64,000 nucleotides of DNA from Ornithinibacillus contaminans (GCF_001038425.2 NZ_LDPV02000009.1:1-64000), one strand, 5' to 3'; positions 48,387 through 60,074 are shown, counted from the stretch's first letter. Numbers and translations are program-made. The notes: generated by a model from the sequence alone, not told the origin.

Positions 48387-49676
48387 CTAGTTAGCAAGTT
48401 TAGCAAAAGCTTTTCTTGCTGCTTCTATTGTTTTTTCAATATCTTCTTCTGTATGTGCGGTAGATAGGAATAGCCCTTCAAACTGAGAAGGAGGTAAAAA
48501 TATGCCTTCCTCCGCCATTGTTCGGTAATACTGCTTAAAGTGCTCTAGATTGGAAGCTGCGGCAGTAGCAAAATTCACAACAGGTTCTTCTGCAAAGAAG
48601 ATACCTACCATTGACCCTGCACGATTAATTTGAAGTGGAATACCGTATTCATTTGCAGCTTGTTGATACCCTTCCACTAAACGATCTACTTTCTTGTTAA
48701 TTTCATCATAAGAAGCATCTGTTAGCGCATGTAATGTCTCATAACCTGCCGTCATCGCTAGAGGATTACCAGAAAGCGTGCCTGCTTGATAAATTGGTCC
48801 TTGTGGTGCTACTTGTTCCATAATCTCACGCTTACCACCATAAGCACCAACAGGTAGACCACCACCAATAACCTTACCTAAGCATGTTAAGTCTGGTGTG
48901 ATTCCATAATAGCCTTGTGCACAGTGATACCCTACACGGAATCCAGTCATAACCTCATCGAAAATTAGTAATGAGCCATGTTCTTCGGTAATTTTTCTAA
49001 GGAATGGCAGGAAATCATTTACCGGTGGTACAACACCCATATTCCCACAAACAGGTTCGGCAATTACAGCTGCAATATTATCACCATACTTTTCAAAAGC
49101 GGTGCGAACACCCTCTTGATCATTATAAGCAACGGTAATCGTATTTTGGGCAATTGCCTTAGGGACCCCTGGGCTATCAGGTAAGCCTAATGTAGCAACA
49201 CCTGACCCCGCTTTAATTAATAGGGAATCACCATGTCCGTGGTAGCTTCCTTCAAATTTCAGGATTAAGTCTTTTCCAGTATAACCTCGCGCTAGGCGTA
49301 ACGCACTCATGGTCGCCTCTGTTCCGGAATTTACCATACGGACTACTTCTATCGAAGGAACACGTTCAATTACTAGTTTTGCTAGCTTGTTTTCTAATAG
49401 CGTAGGCGCTCCGAAGCTCGTCCCATTTTCGATAACCTCGTGTAGTTTGTTAACAACACGTTCATCGGCATGACCTAAAATTAACGGTCCCCAGCTTAAC
49501 ACATAGTCAATGTATTCATTCCCATCAATATCGCGAATCTTTGAACCTTTTCCACTTTCCATGAAAATTGGATCCATTCCTACCGCTTTAAACGCTCTAA
49601 CTGGAGAATTTACCCCACCAGGCATTAAATCAACTGCTTCTTTATATGCATCAATTGATTGTTGATAACTTTTCAT
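48387..49676 (-). CDS. hemL: Glutamate-1-semialdehyde 2,1-aminomutase
   Basis: This PLP enzyme turns glutamate-1-semialdehyde into 5-aminolevulinate. The 429-residue protein has the PLP-lysine motif [17 protein letters not shown] (about 263-279), the PLP-contact region [16 protein letters not shown], and [13 protein letters not shown]. It is the last gene of the hemAXCDBL operon and completes the C5 pathway begun by HemA. Confidence 0.97.
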   Translation of the reverse strand: MKSYQQSIDAYKEAVDLMPGGVNSPVRAFKAVGMDPIFMESGKGSKIRDIDGNEYIDYVLSWGPLILGHADERVVNKLHEVIENGTSFGAPTLLENKLAKLVIERVPSIEVVRMVNSGTEATMSALRLARGYTGKDLILKFEGSYHGHGDSLLIKAGSGVATLGLPDSPGVPKAIAQNTITVAYNDQEGVRTAFEKYGDNIAAVIAEPVCGNMGVVPPVNDFLPFLRKITEEHGSLLIFDEVMTGFRVGYHCAQGYYGITPDLTCLGKVIGGGLPVGAYGGKREIMEQVAPQGPIYQAGTLSGNPLAMTAGYETLHALTDASYDEINKKVDRLVEGYQQAANEYGIPLQINRAGSMVGIFFAEEPVVNFATAAASNLEHFKQYYRTMAEEGIFLPPSQFEGLFLSTAHTEEDIEKTIEAARKAFAKLAN

Positions 49677-49694
49677 TCAAGTACACCTCACTTT

Positions 49695-50681
49695 TTAATG
49701 ACTTTCTTGTAACCAAACAGCAACATCTTTTGCAAAGTACGTAATGATTAAGTCTGCTCCTGCACGCTTCATCGATGTTAGCTTCTCTAGCACGAGCTCT
49801 TTTTCATTAATCCAGCCATTAAGAGCTGCCGCTTTTACCATGGAATATTCCCCACTCACATTATAAGCAACAACGGGTAGATTGAAGTTATTGCGAACAT
49901 CGCGAACAATATCTAAGTATGATAAAGCAGGTTTAACGATTAAAAAGTCTGCACCTTCTGCAACATCTGATTCTGCTTCTCGAAGTGCTTCTAAGCGATT
50001 AGCTGGATCCATTTGATAGGTTTTACGATCACCAAATTGTGGTGTACTATCAGCTGCATCACGGAATGGGCCATAGAATGCAGACGAATATTTAACCGCA
50101 TACGACATAATTGGAATATTCGTGAAGCCTGCCTCATCAAGCGCATGACGAATTACTGTTACAAATCCATCCATCATATTAGATGGTGCAATAATGTCGG
50201 CACCAGCTTCAGCTTGAGCAACAGCCGTTTTTGCTAATAGTTTTAATGATTCATCATTGTCCACATCGTGATTATGAATAACACCACAGTGACCGTGTGA
50301 CGTATACTCACAAAGACATGTATCTGCCACCACCAATAGTTCAGGATATTCTTGTTTAATTAACCGTGTTGCCTCCTGTACTATACCTGTTTCAATAAAA
50401 GCACCAGAACCGATTTCGTCCTTCTCATTTGGAACGCCAAATAAAATAACTGATTTAATACCAAGATCAACAACTTCTTTTACTTCTTCCACTAAACGAT
50501 CTAATGTTACCTGAAAGACACCAGGCATGGAAGGCACTTCATTTTTTATGTTATTCCCTTCTAGTACAAACATCGGATAAATGAAATCCTCCACACGTAG
50601 ATGGTTTTCTCTTACCATTGCTCGCATTGAAGCCGAAGAGCGTAAGCGACGATGACGTTTAAAATCAAAATTCGTTTCCAT
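49695..50681 (-). CDS. hemB: Porphobilinogen synthase (delta-aminolevulinic acid dehydratase)
   Basis: HemB joins two 5-aminolevulinate molecules to porphobilinogen. The 328-residue protein has the Schiff-base lysines in [18 protein letters not shown] (about 197) and [13 protein letters not shown] (about 250), and the zinc-binding cysteines in [16 protein letters not shown], so it is the zinc-dependent type. Eighteen nt separate it from hemL. Confidence 0.98.
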   Translation of the reverse strand: METNFDFKRHRRLRSSASMRAMVRENHLRVEDFIYPMFVLEGNNIKNEVPSMPGVFQVTLDRLVEEVKEVVDLGIKSVILFGVPNEKDEIGSGAFIETGIVQEATRLIKQEYPELLVVADTCLCEYTSHGHCGVIHNHDVDNDESLKLLAKTAVAQAEAGADIIAPSNMMDGFVTVIRHALDEAGFTNIPIMSYAVKYSSAFYGPFRDAADSTPQFGDRKTYQMDPANRLEALREAESDVAEGADFLIVKPALSYLDIVRDVRNNFNLPVVAYNVSGEYSMVKAAALNGWINEKELVLEKLTSMKRAGADLIITYFAKDVAVWLQESH

Positions 50682-50686
50682 TTCTA

Positions 50687-51457
50687 TCAGTTCCTCTCTC
50701 CATTAGTTATCTGGCACATGATGGTAACCATACCATCGACCGTATAGTCTTGTGGTATGATCGTATTGGTGAAACCAAGCTCCTTGGCTTGATCTTCTGT
50801 TGTTCTTCCGATACAAACGAACGTCGTATCATGAGATACATTGATATTTCCTGTCTTCATTCGATTAAATGCCTCGACTGACGAAGGACTTGTAAAGGTA
50901 ATAAAGTCCAGTTTTGTAGTTCGTAAGACTTCATTTAAGGTTGTTCTGTTTTTATCATTATCTTTCGTCTCATAAACAACCAGTTTCTGATACGGAATAA
51001 CAGCTTCCGTTAATCCATCCGAAATTTCCTTTCTGGAACGATTACCCTGGATTAATAAGACATGACCGATCTCGTTATCCAATGCTAAAAATTCTTTCAC
51101 AAGGGTTCGACCATCAAATACAGATGGTACAAAATCAGCACGATGACCAAATTGTTCTAGTGCCTCAGCAGTTTTACTTCCAACAGCAGCAAAACGTACA
51201 TTTTTAAGTTCTTCCATTTGCTCGGTAACGAACCGGAAAAAGCATTCTACACCGTTCACACTCGAAAAAAAGATCCAATTAAAAGTGTGAAGCTGTTTCA
51301 TGATGTCTTCGTTTTCTGCCGAATTCACACATGTGATTTTTAGCAAAGGTACTTCTATTGCCTGACCGCCTAACTGATTAACTTTTTCAGAAAAGGACTT
51401 GGCAAGATGTTGTTCCCTTGTAATCAGAACCTTCTTCCCTGCTAATGGAAGTTCCAT
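50687..51457 (-). CDS. hemD: Uroporphyrinogen-III synthase
   Basis: HemD closes and inverts ring D of hydroxymethylbilane. The 256-residue protein shows the weakly conserved family pattern: [20 protein letters not shown] near the N-terminus, [14 protein letters not shown] (about 82-95), [12 protein letters not shown], and [17 protein letters not shown] (about 175-191). The start codon shares one base with the hemC stop (TAATG). Confidence 0.93.
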   Translation of the reverse strand: MELPLAGKKVLITREQHLAKSFSEKVNQLGGQAIEVPLLKITCVNSAENEDIMKQLHTFNWIFFSSVNGVECFFRFVTEQMEELKNVRFAAVGSKTAEALEQFGHRADFVPSVFDGRTLVKEFLALDNEIGHVLLIQGNRSRKEISDGLTEAVIPYQKLVVYETKDNDKNRTTLNEVLRTTKLDFITFTSPSSVEAFNRMKTGNINVSHDTTFVCIGRTTEDQAKELGFTNTIIPQDYTVDGMVTIMCQITNGERN

Positions 51458-52386
51458 TACTTTTCTAGCTCCTCTTTAACTTGTTCCACAATTTCTTTTG
51501 CACCTTGTTGCAATAACTTTTCAGCCGCTAATCGACCAACCGCAACTGGATCCGTACCACGAACAACCTCTTTAATAATTGTTTTACCATCCGGTGTTCC
51601 AACAAGAGCCGTTAGGACTACTTCATCATTTTCTAGTTGCGCAAAACCACCAATTGGTATTTGACAACCACCCTCTAATAAATGTAAATAGGTACGTTCT
51701 GCTGTAACTGTTTTTGTGGTATAGGCATGATTAATCGTAGCGAGTAACTCACGAACCTCTTCATCATCCTCACGACATTCAATGGCTAAAGCACCTTGTC
51801 CAACTGCTGGAACACACACTTCAGGCTCTAAGTATTCTGTAATTAGATCTTCACTAAGACCAACCCGTTTTAAGCCAGACACTGCTAAAATAATCGCATC
51901 ATACGCTTCTTCCTCTAGCTTACGAATTCGCGTTTCAATATTTCCGCGAATCCATTTAATTTCAATGTCAGGTCTAACAGCAAGTAGTTGAGCAGCACGA
52001 CGCAAGCTACTGGTACCAACAATTGAGTTTTCTGGCAAGTCTTGAAGCATAAGCTTATCTTTTGAAATTAATGCATCACGATGATCTTCCCTAACCGGAA
52101 TAGAGGAAATAACCAGCCCTTCAGGAAGCTCAGCAGGCATATCCTTCATACTATGTACAGCAAAGTCAATTTCTTGATCATATAGAGCTTGTTCAATTTC
52201 TTTTACAAATAATCCCTTTCCACCAACTTTTGATAATGTCACATCAAGAATTCTGTCTCCCTTTGTGACTATCTTTTTCACTTCAAATTCATGCTTTACT
52301 CCCGCTTTTTTTAATTCATTAATAACCCAGTTCGTTTGGGTGAGTGCAAGATTACTTTGTCTAGAACCAACGATGATTTTCCGCAT
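51457..52386 (-). CDS. hemC: Porphobilinogen deaminase (hydroxymethylbilane synthase)
   Basis: HemC polymerises four porphobilinogens. The 309-residue protein begins [20 protein letters not shown] and carries the dipyrromethane-cofactor cysteine in [13 protein letters not shown] (about 241). Other marks: VHSMKDMP and [17 protein letters not shown]. It is followed directly by hemD. SD AAGGAGG lies 8 nt before the ATG. Confidence 0.98.
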   Translation of the reverse strand: MRKIIVGSRQSNLALTQTNWVINELKKAGVKHEFEVKKIVTKGDRILDVTLSKVGGKGLFVKEIEQALYDQEIDFAVHSMKDMPAELPEGLVISSIPVREDHRDALISKDKLMLQDLPENSIVGTSSLRRAAQLLAVRPDIEIKWIRGNIETRIRKLEEEAYDAIILAVSGLKRVGLSEDLITEYLEPEVCVPAVGQGALAIECREDDEEVRELLATINHAYTTKTVTAERTYLHLLEGGCQIPIGGFAQLENDEVVLTALVGTPDGKTIIKEVVRGTDPVAVGRLAAEKLLQQGAKEIVEQVKEELEK

Positions 52387-52408
52387 CTGTTTTTGTCCTC
52401 CTTATGTT

Positions 52409-53230
52409 TTACAGGATATGAAATTTCGAAAACGCACTAAATAAAAAGAAATTACTTAGTAAGATTAGAAATGCAGCATAGTTATATAGTGCCAACGTTT
52501 TTCCTGAATAACGTCTTTGCATGCGTAATAACAGATATCCACTATACACTAGTAATACTAAAATAGAACCTATTGTTTTCAAATCAAACCAGTATACTTC
52601 TTGTTTGTCTGTATATGCCCAAACAAAGCCTAAAATTATACCAGTTAACAATAATGGGATGCCGATTGTAATGACCCGGAATGTAAGATATTCTAACCGT
52701 TCCAGATCCCCAAATCTCCAAATCCATTTTAATGCTTTTTTCTCTTTTAAGAAACGATATTGCATCCTATACATAATAGAGAACAAGCAAGCGATTGTAA
52801 AAAAACCATAGGAAATAATTGCTAACACTATATGAATAAGTAAGATTTCATTGACTAATTGGATACCATCCTGCTGCATTGAAGTGCGTGCTAAAAACGC
52901 GAGATGCATTAATACAATGAAAAAGCTAAATACATTAATAAAAAATACGATGAAACGAACGTCAAACAACCGATTCATGGCAATGGAAAAGGTCACTAAT
53001 ACCCATGCATATACAAAAAGACTATCTGCCATGGTTGCAATCGGAATTTGTTTATCGATTATCACCTGTTGAAACAAAAAAAAGGTTTGCATTAGCCAAA
53101 CCATACAAAGTAACCAGAAGGCAATACGATTCGCCTTCCGGTTTTGCTGTACGAAATCAATAAAATACCCGATTAGACTTAAAATGTAGGTAATGACAAT
53201 GCCCTCATAAATCCAATGAACATCTCCCAT
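52409..53230 (-). CDS. hemX: HemX, membrane protein of the hem operon (CcsA/cytochrome c assembly family)
   Basis: This 273-residue membrane protein has eight predicted helices of the CcmC/CcsA type. In B. subtilis HemX lowers the cellular amount of HemA. WIYEGIVITYILSLIGYFID near the N-terminus and the WIWRFGDLERLEYLTFRVI segment fit the family. It lies between hemA and hemC as in Bacillus. Confidence 0.92.
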   Translation of the reverse strand: MGDVHWIYEGIVITYILSLIGYFIDFVQQNRKANRIAFWLLCMVWLMQTFFLFQQVIIDKQIPIATMADSLFVYAWVLVTFSIAMNRLFDVRFIVFFINVFSFFIVLMHLAFLARTSMQQDGIQLVNEILLIHIVLAIISYGFFTIACLFSIMYRMQYRFLKEKKALKWIWRFGDLERLEYLTFRVITIGIPLLLTGIILGFVWAYTDKQEVYWFDLKTIGSILVLLVYSGYLLLRMQRRYSGKTLALYNYAAFLILLSNFFLFSAFSKFHIL

Positions 53231-53251
53231 GCTACAAATCTCTCTTCTCTA

Positions 53252-54619
53252 CTAATTCGTAACGATTTTTTCTAAAAGTGGTTGTATTCCTTGTCCTTGA
53301 TTAACGAGAAGGTGTTCATTTTTTTTCGCCTGTTTTTCAAACTCTTCTCTTACCTCGTTTTCAATCCCAAAGATATCCACAAATAATTGTAGTGCTTCTT
53401 CAGCTTTATTCGATCCAGCAAGCTCCTTCGCCTGTGTGATGGGTTCTTTTAATAGCTGATTAATAATACTTTTTGTATGCTTGTTTAGCACCTTTTTCTC
53501 TCGATCAGTTAAGTCAGGCATCTTTCGCTCTATACTTTCCATAGTATCTTGTTGTATGGTAAGCGCCTTTTGGCGTAACGCAGAAATTACTGGTACTACA
53601 CCAAGTGTTTTTAGCCATTCTTTAAACGTGATGATTTCCTGTTCAAGTAATATTTCAATTTCCTCAGCAGCCTTCTTACGCGCTTCTAAATTCTCATCAA
53701 CAATATGTTGTAAATCATCTATATCGTAAAGGAACACGTTATCCAATTGGCCGATTGCTGGGTCAAGGTCTCTTGGTACAGCGATATCAACTAGGAATAA
53801 TGATTTATCCTTCCGCTTGTTTTGAATTGGTTCAAGCATTTCTTTCGTGAGCACATAGGCATCTGATCCAGTGGAGCTGATCAAGATATCTGTAGTTTCA
53901 AGCACTTCTTCTAATGCATCTAACTGGACGGCTTTTGCACCAAACTTATCTGCTAACGATTTAGCTTTTTCAAGTGTACGATTTACAACTGTTAATTGTG
54001 TTGCGCCCGATCCTTGAATATTTTTTACTGCAAGCTCTCCCATTTTTCCTGCACCTAGAATGACAACATGCTTTTGATCAAGGCTACCAAATATCTTTTT
54101 GGAAAGCTCTACCGCTGCATAGCTAACCGATACCGCATTTTCTCCGATAGCGGTTTCTCGTTGCGCCTTTTTAGCGAAGGTAATCGCCTGCTTAAATAGT
54201 TCATTAAAAATAGTACCTGTCGCATTAATTTCCTGGGAGGTCAGAAATGCTTGTTTCACCTGACCGAGAATTTGCGTCTCACCAAGCACCATAGAATCTA
54301 GTCCTGAAGAAACACGAAATAAATGTTCTAAAGCTCCATCATCTTCCGTAATTCTAAGATAAGAAGAAAATTCATCTTTATCAATATCAAACCATTCGGC
54401 TAGAAATTGTTTTATATAATAACGGCCAGTATGTGCTTGATCAACAACCGCATAAATTTCCGTACGGTTACATGTGGATACAATTACATTTTCTAATATA
54501 CTTTTTCGTCGCTTTAGTTCTAGCATTGCATCCTGAAGAGAGTGTTCGGAGAAAGTTAGCTTTTCTCGAATTTCGACAGGAGCTGTTTTATAGTTTAATC
54601 CAACTTTAAGAATGTGCAC
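53252..54619 (-). CDS. hemA: Glutamyl-tRNA reductase
   Basis: HemA reduces Glu-tRNA to glutamate-1-semialdehyde, the committed step of haem synthesis. The start is GTG 54619, after GGAGGAGAG; upstream codons in frame are rejected. This gives 455 residues, the same as I recall for B. subtilis, starting [19 protein letters not shown]. The catalytic Cys is in [13 protein letters not shown] (about 50), with the NADPH-binding motif [14 protein letters not shown] and a C-terminal dimerisation helix. It is the first gene of hemAXCDBL. Confidence 0.97.
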   Translation of the reverse strand: MHILKVGLNYKTAPVEIREKLTFSEHSLQDAMLELKRRKSILENVIVSTCNRTEIYAVVDQAHTGRYYIKQFLAEWFDIDKDEFSSYLRITEDDGALEHLFRVSSGLDSMVLGETQILGQVKQAFLTSQEINATGTIFNELFKQAITFAKKAQRETAIGENAVSVSYAAVELSKKIFGSLDQKHVVILGAGKMGELAVKNIQGSGATQLTVVNRTLEKAKSLADKFGAKAVQLDALEEVLETTDILISSTGSDAYVLTKEMLEPIQNKRKDKSLFLVDIAVPRDLDPAIGQLDNVFLYDIDDLQHIVDENLEARKKAAEEIEILLEQEIITFKEWLKTLGVVPVISALRQKALTIQQDTMESIERKMPDLTDREKKVLNKHTKSIINQLLKEPITQAKELAGSNKAEEALQLFVDIFGIENEVREEFEKQAKKNEHLLVNQGQGIQPLLEKIVTN

Positions 54620-54690
54620 CGTAATCTCTCCTCCAACGATCCAGAGGTTCAAAAATAAATTGAACGTAATATTGTCGTATTCCACCAATC

Positions 54691-54696
54691 ATTATA
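54691..54696 (-). promoter_or_regulatory. Extended -10 element of the hemA promoter
   Basis: The minus strand reads TATGGTATAATG: a perfect TATAAT with an upstream TG, about 72 nt before the hemA GTG. I see no convincing -35, which extended -10 promoters can lack. Confidence 0.5.
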
Positions 54697-54725
54697 CCAT
54701 AGTTAAATAAGCACTTTTTATCGTT

Positions 54726-54754
54726 TTGTGAACAGTTTTTGAAAACAATATGAT
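54726..54754 (+). promoter_or_regulatory. Sigma-A-like promoter for the LiaI/LiaF-like gene
   Basis: TTGTGA (54726-54731), a 17-nt spacer and TATGAT (54749-54754). The predicted start point near 54761 falls inside a Fur/PerR-like palindrome. Confidence 0.5.
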
Positions 54755-54755
54755 A

Positions 54756-54770
54756 TGATAATCATTATAA
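54756..54770. promoter_or_regulatory. Fur- or PerR-type operator in the hemA upstream region
   Basis: TGATAATCATTATAA differs at one position from the 7-1-7 Fur core TGATAATNATTATCA and at one position from the PerR box TTATAATNATTATAA. It overlaps the start of the plus-strand promoter and lies about 60 nt upstream of the hemA -10. In B. subtilis the hemA operon is PerR-controlled, which favours PerR, but the sequence cannot decide. Confidence 0.6.
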
Positions 54771-54872
54771 AGTAGAATACAGATGTACTCTAACACACTG
54801 CACCAAGAGAAGCAAGGAATCCATTCGTGGGTGTGATTTAGTATTTATCTTGTATAAAAGTGAGGTAATTTC

Positions 54873-55355
54873 ATGAAAAACAAAAATTCCTTTACCGCTT
54901 ATTTATTAATTGGTATTGGACTATACTTTCTCTTTCGCCAGCTAAAGCTACCCATTTTCACGGACTTTTATTCCTGGCCAACATTACTTATTATTATAGG
55001 CTTAGCGCTCGTAATATATAGCTTTCAAACAAAAGATTATCAGCAATTATTCAGCGGCACCATTATCCTTGGGCTTGGTATCCATTTTCACGGCATACAG
55101 CACTATGTCTTCTGGATTGATCATTGGGCGATGTACCCGTTAATTATTGGGATTGCTTTTCTCGTACGATATTTCAAAACAAAACAAGGACTCGTGCCTG
55201 GGTTAATTCTTATCGGATTATCAAGCATTCTTATCTTTTCCATTAATATTCCCACATGGTTTGATTGGATATACGATATTATAGATTTCATTGCTATTTA
55301 TTGGCCGGTTGTTCTGATTGGAATCGGTATTTATTTCCTGAAAAAGAAAAAATAA
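54873..55355 (+). CDS. LiaI/LiaF-like membrane protein
   Basis: This 160-residue protein has about six hydrophobic segments in two similar halves: each has a LLIGIGLYFL or LILIGLSSILI helix, a tryptophan turn and a WP(T/V)-L-I-IG-helix (SWPTLLIIIG; YWPVVLIGIG), the pattern of the LiaI/LiaF-type transmembrane region. It ends in a lysine cluster. The function is unknown; relatives act in envelope-stress sensing. A Fur/PerR-like site lies over its predicted promoter. Confidence 0.65.
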   Translation: MKNKNSFTAYLLIGIGLYFLFRQLKLPIFTDFYSWPTLLIIIGLALVIYSFQTKDYQQLFSGTIILGLGIHFHGIQHYVFWIDHWAMYPLIIGIAFLVRYFKTKQGLVPGLILIGLSSILIFSINIPTWFDWIYDIIDFIAIYWPVVLIGIGIYFLKKKK

Positions 55356-55402
55356 GAGTCTGTGACATAAGCAAAAAACACCTTATGTCACAGGCTCTTA
55401 TT
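55351..55402. terminator. Bidirectional terminator between the LiaI/LiaF-like gene and engB
   Basis: A 21-bp nearly perfect stem (55351-55371 with 55382-55402, wobble pairs only) has T-rich flanks on both strands and lies between convergent genes. Confidence 0.88.
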
Positions 55403-55406
55403 GGTT

Positions 55407-55988
55407 TTATAAATATTTACTTAGTATTCCCCATGCTTGGTCTTTTCCTTCTCCTGTTTCAGAAGAGAATGGTAGCACCAAGTCACCTTGCTCCATTTGT
55501 AATGTTTCCACGGTGCGCTTGACATGCTTTCCACGCTTACCTTTAGGGATTTTATCCAATTTCGTTGCCACGACAACAACCGGAAGATCAAAATGCTTTA
55601 AAAAATCATACATTTGAATATCATCTCTTGTTGGCTCGTGACGGATATCTGTAATGAGGAAGACTGCTTTTAATGTATCTCTTGTTTCAAAATATTCCTC
55701 CATCATTTTGCCCCATTTTTCTCGCTCCGTTTTAGAAACCTTCGCATAGCCGTAACCAGGTACATCGACAAAGTAAAACGCATCATTAATCCGGTAAAAA
55801 TTTAATGTTTGTGTTTTTCCTGGCTTCGACGATGTACGTGCTAGGTTTTTACGATTGATTAATTTATTTATAAACGAAGATTTTCCAACGTTAGATCGTC
55901 CAGCTAACGCAATTTCAGGCAATTGGTCATTCGGATATTGCTTTTGACTTACGGCACTTATTACAATTTCAGCGTTTGTTACTTTCAT
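55407..55988 (-). CDS. engB: Ribosome biogenesis GTPase EngB (YsxC)
   Basis: This essential GTPase helps assemble the 50S subunit. The 193-residue protein has G1 [13 protein letters not shown] (about 29-41), G3 DVPGYGY (about 74-80) and G4 [12 protein letters not shown] (about 142-153). The start lies 20 nt inside the end of lonA, so translation is coupled; lonA-ysxC is the Bacillus order. Confidence 0.97.
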   Translation of the reverse strand: MKVTNAEIVISAVSQKQYPNDQLPEIALAGRSNVGKSSFINKLINRKNLARTSSKPGKTQTLNFYRINDAFYFVDVPGYGYAKVSKTEREKWGKMMEEYFETRDTLKAVFLITDIRHEPTRDDIQMYDFLKHFDLPVVVVATKLDKIPKGKRGKHVKRTVETLQMEQGDLVLPFSSETGEGKDQAWGILSKYL

Positions 55989-58305
55989 GTTTCTCCTCCA
56001 CTAGGGCATGTTCCAACACTTGGTCAAGATGATGAACCGGAATGAATGTAAGCTCCTCGCGTATACTCTCTGGAATATCATCCAAATCCTTTTCGTTATC
56101 TTCCGGGAAAATGATCGTCGTAATTCCCGCACGATGTGCACTTAATGATTTCTCTTTCAATCCACCAATTGGAAGGACTCGCCCTCTTAACGTTATTTCT
56201 CCAGTCATTGCTACTTCTTTCTTTACAGCTCGATTAGCCAATGCCGATACGAGCGCTGTTGCCATAGTTATCCCTGCTGAAGGTCCGTCCTTAGGGGTTG
56301 CACCTTCTGGAACATGGATATGAATATCATATTTCTCATAGAAATCTGGATCGATTCCTAATTCTTTAGCCCTTGATCGAATATAGCTAAATGCTGCCTG
56401 GGCAGATTCCCGCATTACTTCCCCTAACTTACCTGTTAGTGTTAGTTTACCTTTTCCGGGATAATGGGATACCTCAATCGATAGTGTATCGCCACCGGCT
56501 GTTGTATAGGCAAGCCCTGTCGCTGCACCAATCTGGTTTTCCTTTTCCATTTGCCCAAAACGGAAAATCGGCTTACCGAGTAGGTCTTCCAAGCTCTTTT
56601 CTGTCACTACGACCCGTTTTTTCTCTGCTGCAACAATTAACTTTGCTGCCTTCCGACAAATTTTCGCAATTTGCCTTTCAAGTGTTCGGACACCAGCTTC
56701 TCTTGTGTACATTCGAATGACTTTCAGTAAAGCTTCATCCTTGAGTTGTAAATTCCCTTTTTTTAATCCATTTTCTTTCAACTGTTTTGGTACTAGATGT
56801 TCTTTGGCAATATGTAATTTCTCATGCTCTGTATAGCCAGATAGAGAAATTAACTCCATACGGTCTAATAATGGGCCCGGTATATTGTTCACATAATTTG
56901 CCGTCGCAACAAACAGAACATTGGATAAATCATAGGTTTCTTCAATAAAATGATCACTAAAGTTACTGTTTTGTTCTGGATCAAGCACCTCTAACATCGC
57001 AGAAGACGGGTCTCCACGAAAATCATTGGACATTTTATCTATTTCATCAAGTAAAAATACCGGATTAATCGTTTTTGCCTTACGCATTCCTTGAATAATT
57101 CGACCAGGCATTGCACCGATATACGTTCTACGATGACCACGAATTTCCGCCTCGTCACGAACTCCACCTAAGGAAATACGGACAAAGTTTCTATTTACAG
57201 ATTTAGCAATTGATTTTGCCAGTGATGTTTTCCCAACACCGGGTGGTCCAACAAGACATAGAATGGGCCCTTTTATTGAGTTGGTTAACTTTTGTACTGC
57301 TAAATACTCTAATATCCGTTCCTTTACCTTATCCAAGCCATAATGGTCTTTATCTAAAATATTCTTTGCATGGTTGATATCAATTGTATCTTGTGATTTT
57401 TCTGTCCATGGCAGGGAAAGTATCCATTCAATATAATTACGAATCACGGAACTCTCAGCAGAAGACTGTGGCACTTTTTCATATCGTCCTAGTTCCTTGA
57501 GTGCTACTTCCATCATCCGTTCAGGCATTCCTGACTTCTCAATTTTCTCACGCAAATCACTAACTTCTCCAGTTTTTCCCTCTTTATCGCCAAGCTCCTT
57601 TTGAATAGCTTTAAGCTGTTCACGAAGGTAATATTCTTTCTGGGTTTTTTCCATCGAAGATTTCACACGCTGACCAATTTTCTTCTCTAAATCTAATACT
57701 TTTTTCTCATTAGAAATTAAATTGGTTAGATGCTGAAGTCTTTCCTGAGTGTTTACGATTTCCAATAAATCTTGTTTATCCTTTATTTTTAAAGAAAGAT
57801 GGGATGTAATGATGTCTGCCAGTCTACCTGGTTCTTCAATATCAGCCACCGAAGAGAGTGTCTCTGGTGTGACCTTTCGCGAAATCTTAACATATTGTTC
57901 AAATTGCTTTAACAGATTACGCATTAAGGCTTCTTCTTCTAGCCGCTCACCAGCTACCTCTTCTAATGCTTCTACCTCAACGAAAAACTCATCATCCTCG
58001 TCAATAAAACGGATAATTTCACCACGGTATAAGCCCTCCACAAGCACTCGGAAGGTTCCATTAGGTAATTTTAACATTTGGTTAATTTTTGCCAATGTAC
58101 CAACGCGATAAATTTCGTCTGTTTTAGGATCATCAATACTCACCTTTTTTTGTGCGGCAAGAAAAATAGTTTGATCACCAACCATCGCTTTCTCCAAGGC
58201 AGCAACTGATTTATCTCTACCTACATCAAGGTGTAGCACCATCGTAGGAAATACTAACAAACCACGTAATGGGAGGAGGGGAATTTGTTTAATTTCATTT
58301 GTCAT
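55969..58305 (-). CDS. lonA: ATP-dependent protease Lon (LonA)
   Basis: This cytosolic AAA+ protease degrades damaged and regulatory proteins. The start is ATG 58305 after GGAGG; 28 codons upstream are rejected. That gives 778 residues. Domains: N-terminal substrate domain (about 1-200, [20 protein letters not shown]), AAA+ domain with [13 protein letters not shown] (about 355) and [10 protein letters not shown], and protease domain with the Ser-Lys dyad (Ser in [12 protein letters not shown], about 680; Lys about 43 residues later). It lies between clpX and engB. The paralogue lonB, which lies between clpX and lonA in B. subtilis, is absent. Confidence 0.97.
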   Translation of the reverse strand: MTNEIKQIPLLPLRGLLVFPTMVLHLDVGRDKSVAALEKAMVGDQTIFLAAQKKVSIDDPKTDEIYRVGTLAKINQMLKLPNGTFRVLVEGLYRGEIIRFIDEDDEFFVEVEALEEVAGERLEEEALMRNLLKQFEQYVKISRKVTPETLSSVADIEEPGRLADIITSHLSLKIKDKQDLLEIVNTQERLQHLTNLISNEKKVLDLEKKIGQRVKSSMEKTQKEYYLREQLKAIQKELGDKEGKTGEVSDLREKIEKSGMPERMMEVALKELGRYEKVPQSSAESSVIRNYIEWILSLPWTEKSQDTIDINHAKNILDKDHYGLDKVKERILEYLAVQKLTNSIKGPILCLVGPPGVGKTSLAKSIAKSVNRNFVRISLGGVRDEAEIRGHRRTYIGAMPGRIIQGMRKAKTINPVFLLDEIDKMSNDFRGDPSSAMLEVLDPEQNSNFSDHFIEETYDLSNVLFVATANYVNNIPGPLLDRMELISLSGYTEHEKLHIAKEHLVPKQLKENGLKKGNLQLKDEALLKVIRMYTREAGVRTLERQIAKICRKAAKLIVAAEKKRVVVTEKSLEDLLGKPIFRFGQMEKENQIGAATGLAYTTAGGDTLSIEVSHYPGKGKLTLTGKLGEVMRESAQAAFSYIRSRAKELGIDPDFYEKYDIHIHVPEGATPKDGPSAGITMATALVSALANRAVKKEVAMTGEITLRGRVLPIGGLKEKSLSAHRAGITTIIFPEDNEKDLDDIPESIREELTFIPVHHLDQVLEHALVEEKHESNKR

Positions 58306-58736
58306 CGTAACTGAACCTCCATCTAGATATTTAATAAGAAAAGCATACGACACCAACTCAGCAACCGTATTGACAAGGTTAGTATTCATTTAGCAAAACT
58401 CGCATTCGGCAGTTGTGCTCGTTTTTCCAATGCCGGTCTAGAATGATGTTATACTTTTCTATCGCGTTAAAAAATCACTATGTAGATAATGATAAAGTTT
58501 ATAGAAATATAACTAGTTTGTAAAATAATATCTTCTTTATCTTTATCCGTTTTCGTTCGTATAAATCACTTTTCGTTACTCGTAGTTTACCCGTTGTCAA
58601 CTAACTAATTCTACTATTCCAGTTCTACCTGTACAGCATGTAAAAAAGGCTACCTAAGTAAGGTCCCTTCAGCAATTACTTACCTCTGAAGGAACTACAT
58701 ACCTAGCCAGCCTACTCTTCACTGTTTATTGGATTA
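58306..58736. other. clpX-lonA gap where lonB would be expected
   Basis: This 431-bp gap holds the long hairpin after clpX (58642-58708) and the lonA upstream region. There is no remnant of an AAA+ protease reading frame. A weak TTGGTG-17-TAAATA pair lies within 40 nt of the lonA start. No CtsR-type direct repeat (GGTCAAA) was seen. Confidence 0.6.
58642..58708 (-). terminator. Long terminator hairpin downstream of clpX
   Basis: Inner stem GTTCCTTCAG / CTGAAGGGAC and outer stem ending GGCTA / TAGCC form an extended hairpin (minus strand), followed by TTTTTT. It begins about 30 nt past the clpX stop. Confidence 0.8.
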
Positions 58737-60014
58737 TTAGGCACTTTCCTTAGGAAGCTTTTGAATTTCTTCAGAAACTGTACCATCATTGAAGTATAGC
58801 TTCGGACTTCCGTTTTCGTTGACAACAGTATCTTTGGTGATAACACATTTCTCGATGTCCTCACGAGATGGAAGTTCAAACATTACTTCAAGCATGATTG
58901 TCTCGATAATTGATCGTAAGCCACGAGCACCTGTTTTTCGTTCGATTGCTTTTTTGGCAATTTCCACTAGAGCATCATCTTCAAATTCGAGCGTAACATT
59001 ATCCATTTGGAATAATTTCTCATATTGTTTAACTAGCGCATTCTTTGGCTTCGTTAAAATTTCGACTAATGCATCTTCATCTAGTGGCTCAAGACTACCG
59101 ATTACCGGAAGTCTTCCAATAAATTCTGGAATTAATCCATAGCGATGTAAGTCTTCTGGTAAAACCTTTGATAATAATTGACCTTTATCTAATTCTTCTT
59201 GCTTCTCATTAGCACCAAAGCCAATTACTTTTTTCCCAAGTCTACGTTTAATGACTTGTTCGATACCATCAAATGCTCCACCACAGATGAATAGGATATT
59301 TGTTGTATCGATTTGAATGAATTCCTGATGTGGGTGCTTTCGTCCACCTTGAGGCGGTACACTTGCAACTGTCCCTTCAAGAATTTTCAATAGTGCTTGT
59401 TGCACACCTTCTCCAGATACATCTCTTGTAATCGAAGGATTCTCTGATTTACGTGCAACCTTGTCTATTTCGTCAATATAAATGATCCCTTTTTCTGCTT
59501 TTTCAATATCATAATCTGCAGCTTGAATTAATTTTAACAGAATGTTTTCTACGTCTTCCCCAACATAACCAGCTTCGGTTAATGATGTTGCATCAGCCAT
59601 CGCAAATGGAACATTTAAAATACGAGCTAGGGTTTGTGCTAGTAATGTTTTACCACTACCTGTTGGTCCGATCATGGCAATATTACTTTTAGACAGCTCA
59701 ACATCTTCTGTGCTTTTTGGAGAGTTGATTCGTTTGTAATGGTTGTATACTGCTACCGATAAGTTTTTCTTTGCTTTTTCTTGACCAATTACATAATCAT
59801 CAAGAATTTCACAAATTTCCTTCGGCTTTGGAATTTCTTTAAATTCCAGTTCCTCTTCAGTACCAAGTTCTTCTTCTACAATTTCAGCACATAATTCAAC
59901 ACACTCATCACATATATAAACGCCAGGACCAGCAACTAATTTGCGTACTTGCTCTTGGCCTTTTCCACAAAATGAACATTTTAGCTGCCCTTTTTCTTCA
60001 TTAAATTTAAACAT
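58737..60014 (-). CDS. clpX: ClpX, ATPase subunit of the ClpXP protease
   Basis: ClpX unfolds proteins and feeds them to ClpP. The 425-residue protein has an N-terminal zinc-binding domain ([14 protein letters not shown] ... [11 protein letters not shown]), Walker [13 protein letters not shown] (about 113-124), Walker [14 protein letters not shown] (about 178-190) and the pore loop segment [13 protein letters not shown]; the ClpP-contact loop IGFGAN lies near 266. It is followed by lonA and preceded by tig, the Bacillus order. Confidence 0.98.
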   Translation of the reverse strand: MFKFNEEKGQLKCSFCGKGQEQVRKLVAGPGVYICDECVELCAEIVEEELGTEEELEFKEIPKPKEICEILDDYVIGQEKAKKNLSVAVYNHYKRINSPKSTEDVELSKSNIAMIGPTGSGKTLLAQTLARILNVPFAMADATSLTEAGYVGEDVENILLKLIQAADYDIEKAEKGIIYIDEIDKVARKSENPSITRDVSGEGVQQALLKILEGTVASVPPQGGRKHPHQEFIQIDTTNILFICGGAFDGIEQVIKRRLGKKVIGFGANEKQEELDKGQLLSKVLPEDLHRYGLIPEFIGRLPVIGSLEPLDEDALVEILTKPKNALVKQYEKLFQMDNVTLEFEDDALVEIAKKAIERKTGARGLRSIIETIMLEVMFELPSREDIEKCVITKDTVVNENGSPKLYFNDGTVSEEIQKLPKESA

Positions 60015-60074
60015 TACCTTTTCACCCCTAAAGTTTCGCTAAACACATGAAAAAACATAACAGTTATAATAAAT

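Noticed and set aside
54620-54688. 23-codon extension of HemA
   Set aside because: The GTG after GGAGGAGAG gives the standard N-terminus and length; the upstream codons overlap the leader.
58306-58389. 28-codon extension of LonA
   Set aside because: An SD (GGAGG) precedes the internal ATG, and the family N-terminus begins at LPLLPLRG just after it.
58306-58640. Frameshifted lonB remnant
   Set aside because: No frame in this stretch shows Walker or protease motifs; stops are frequent in all frames.
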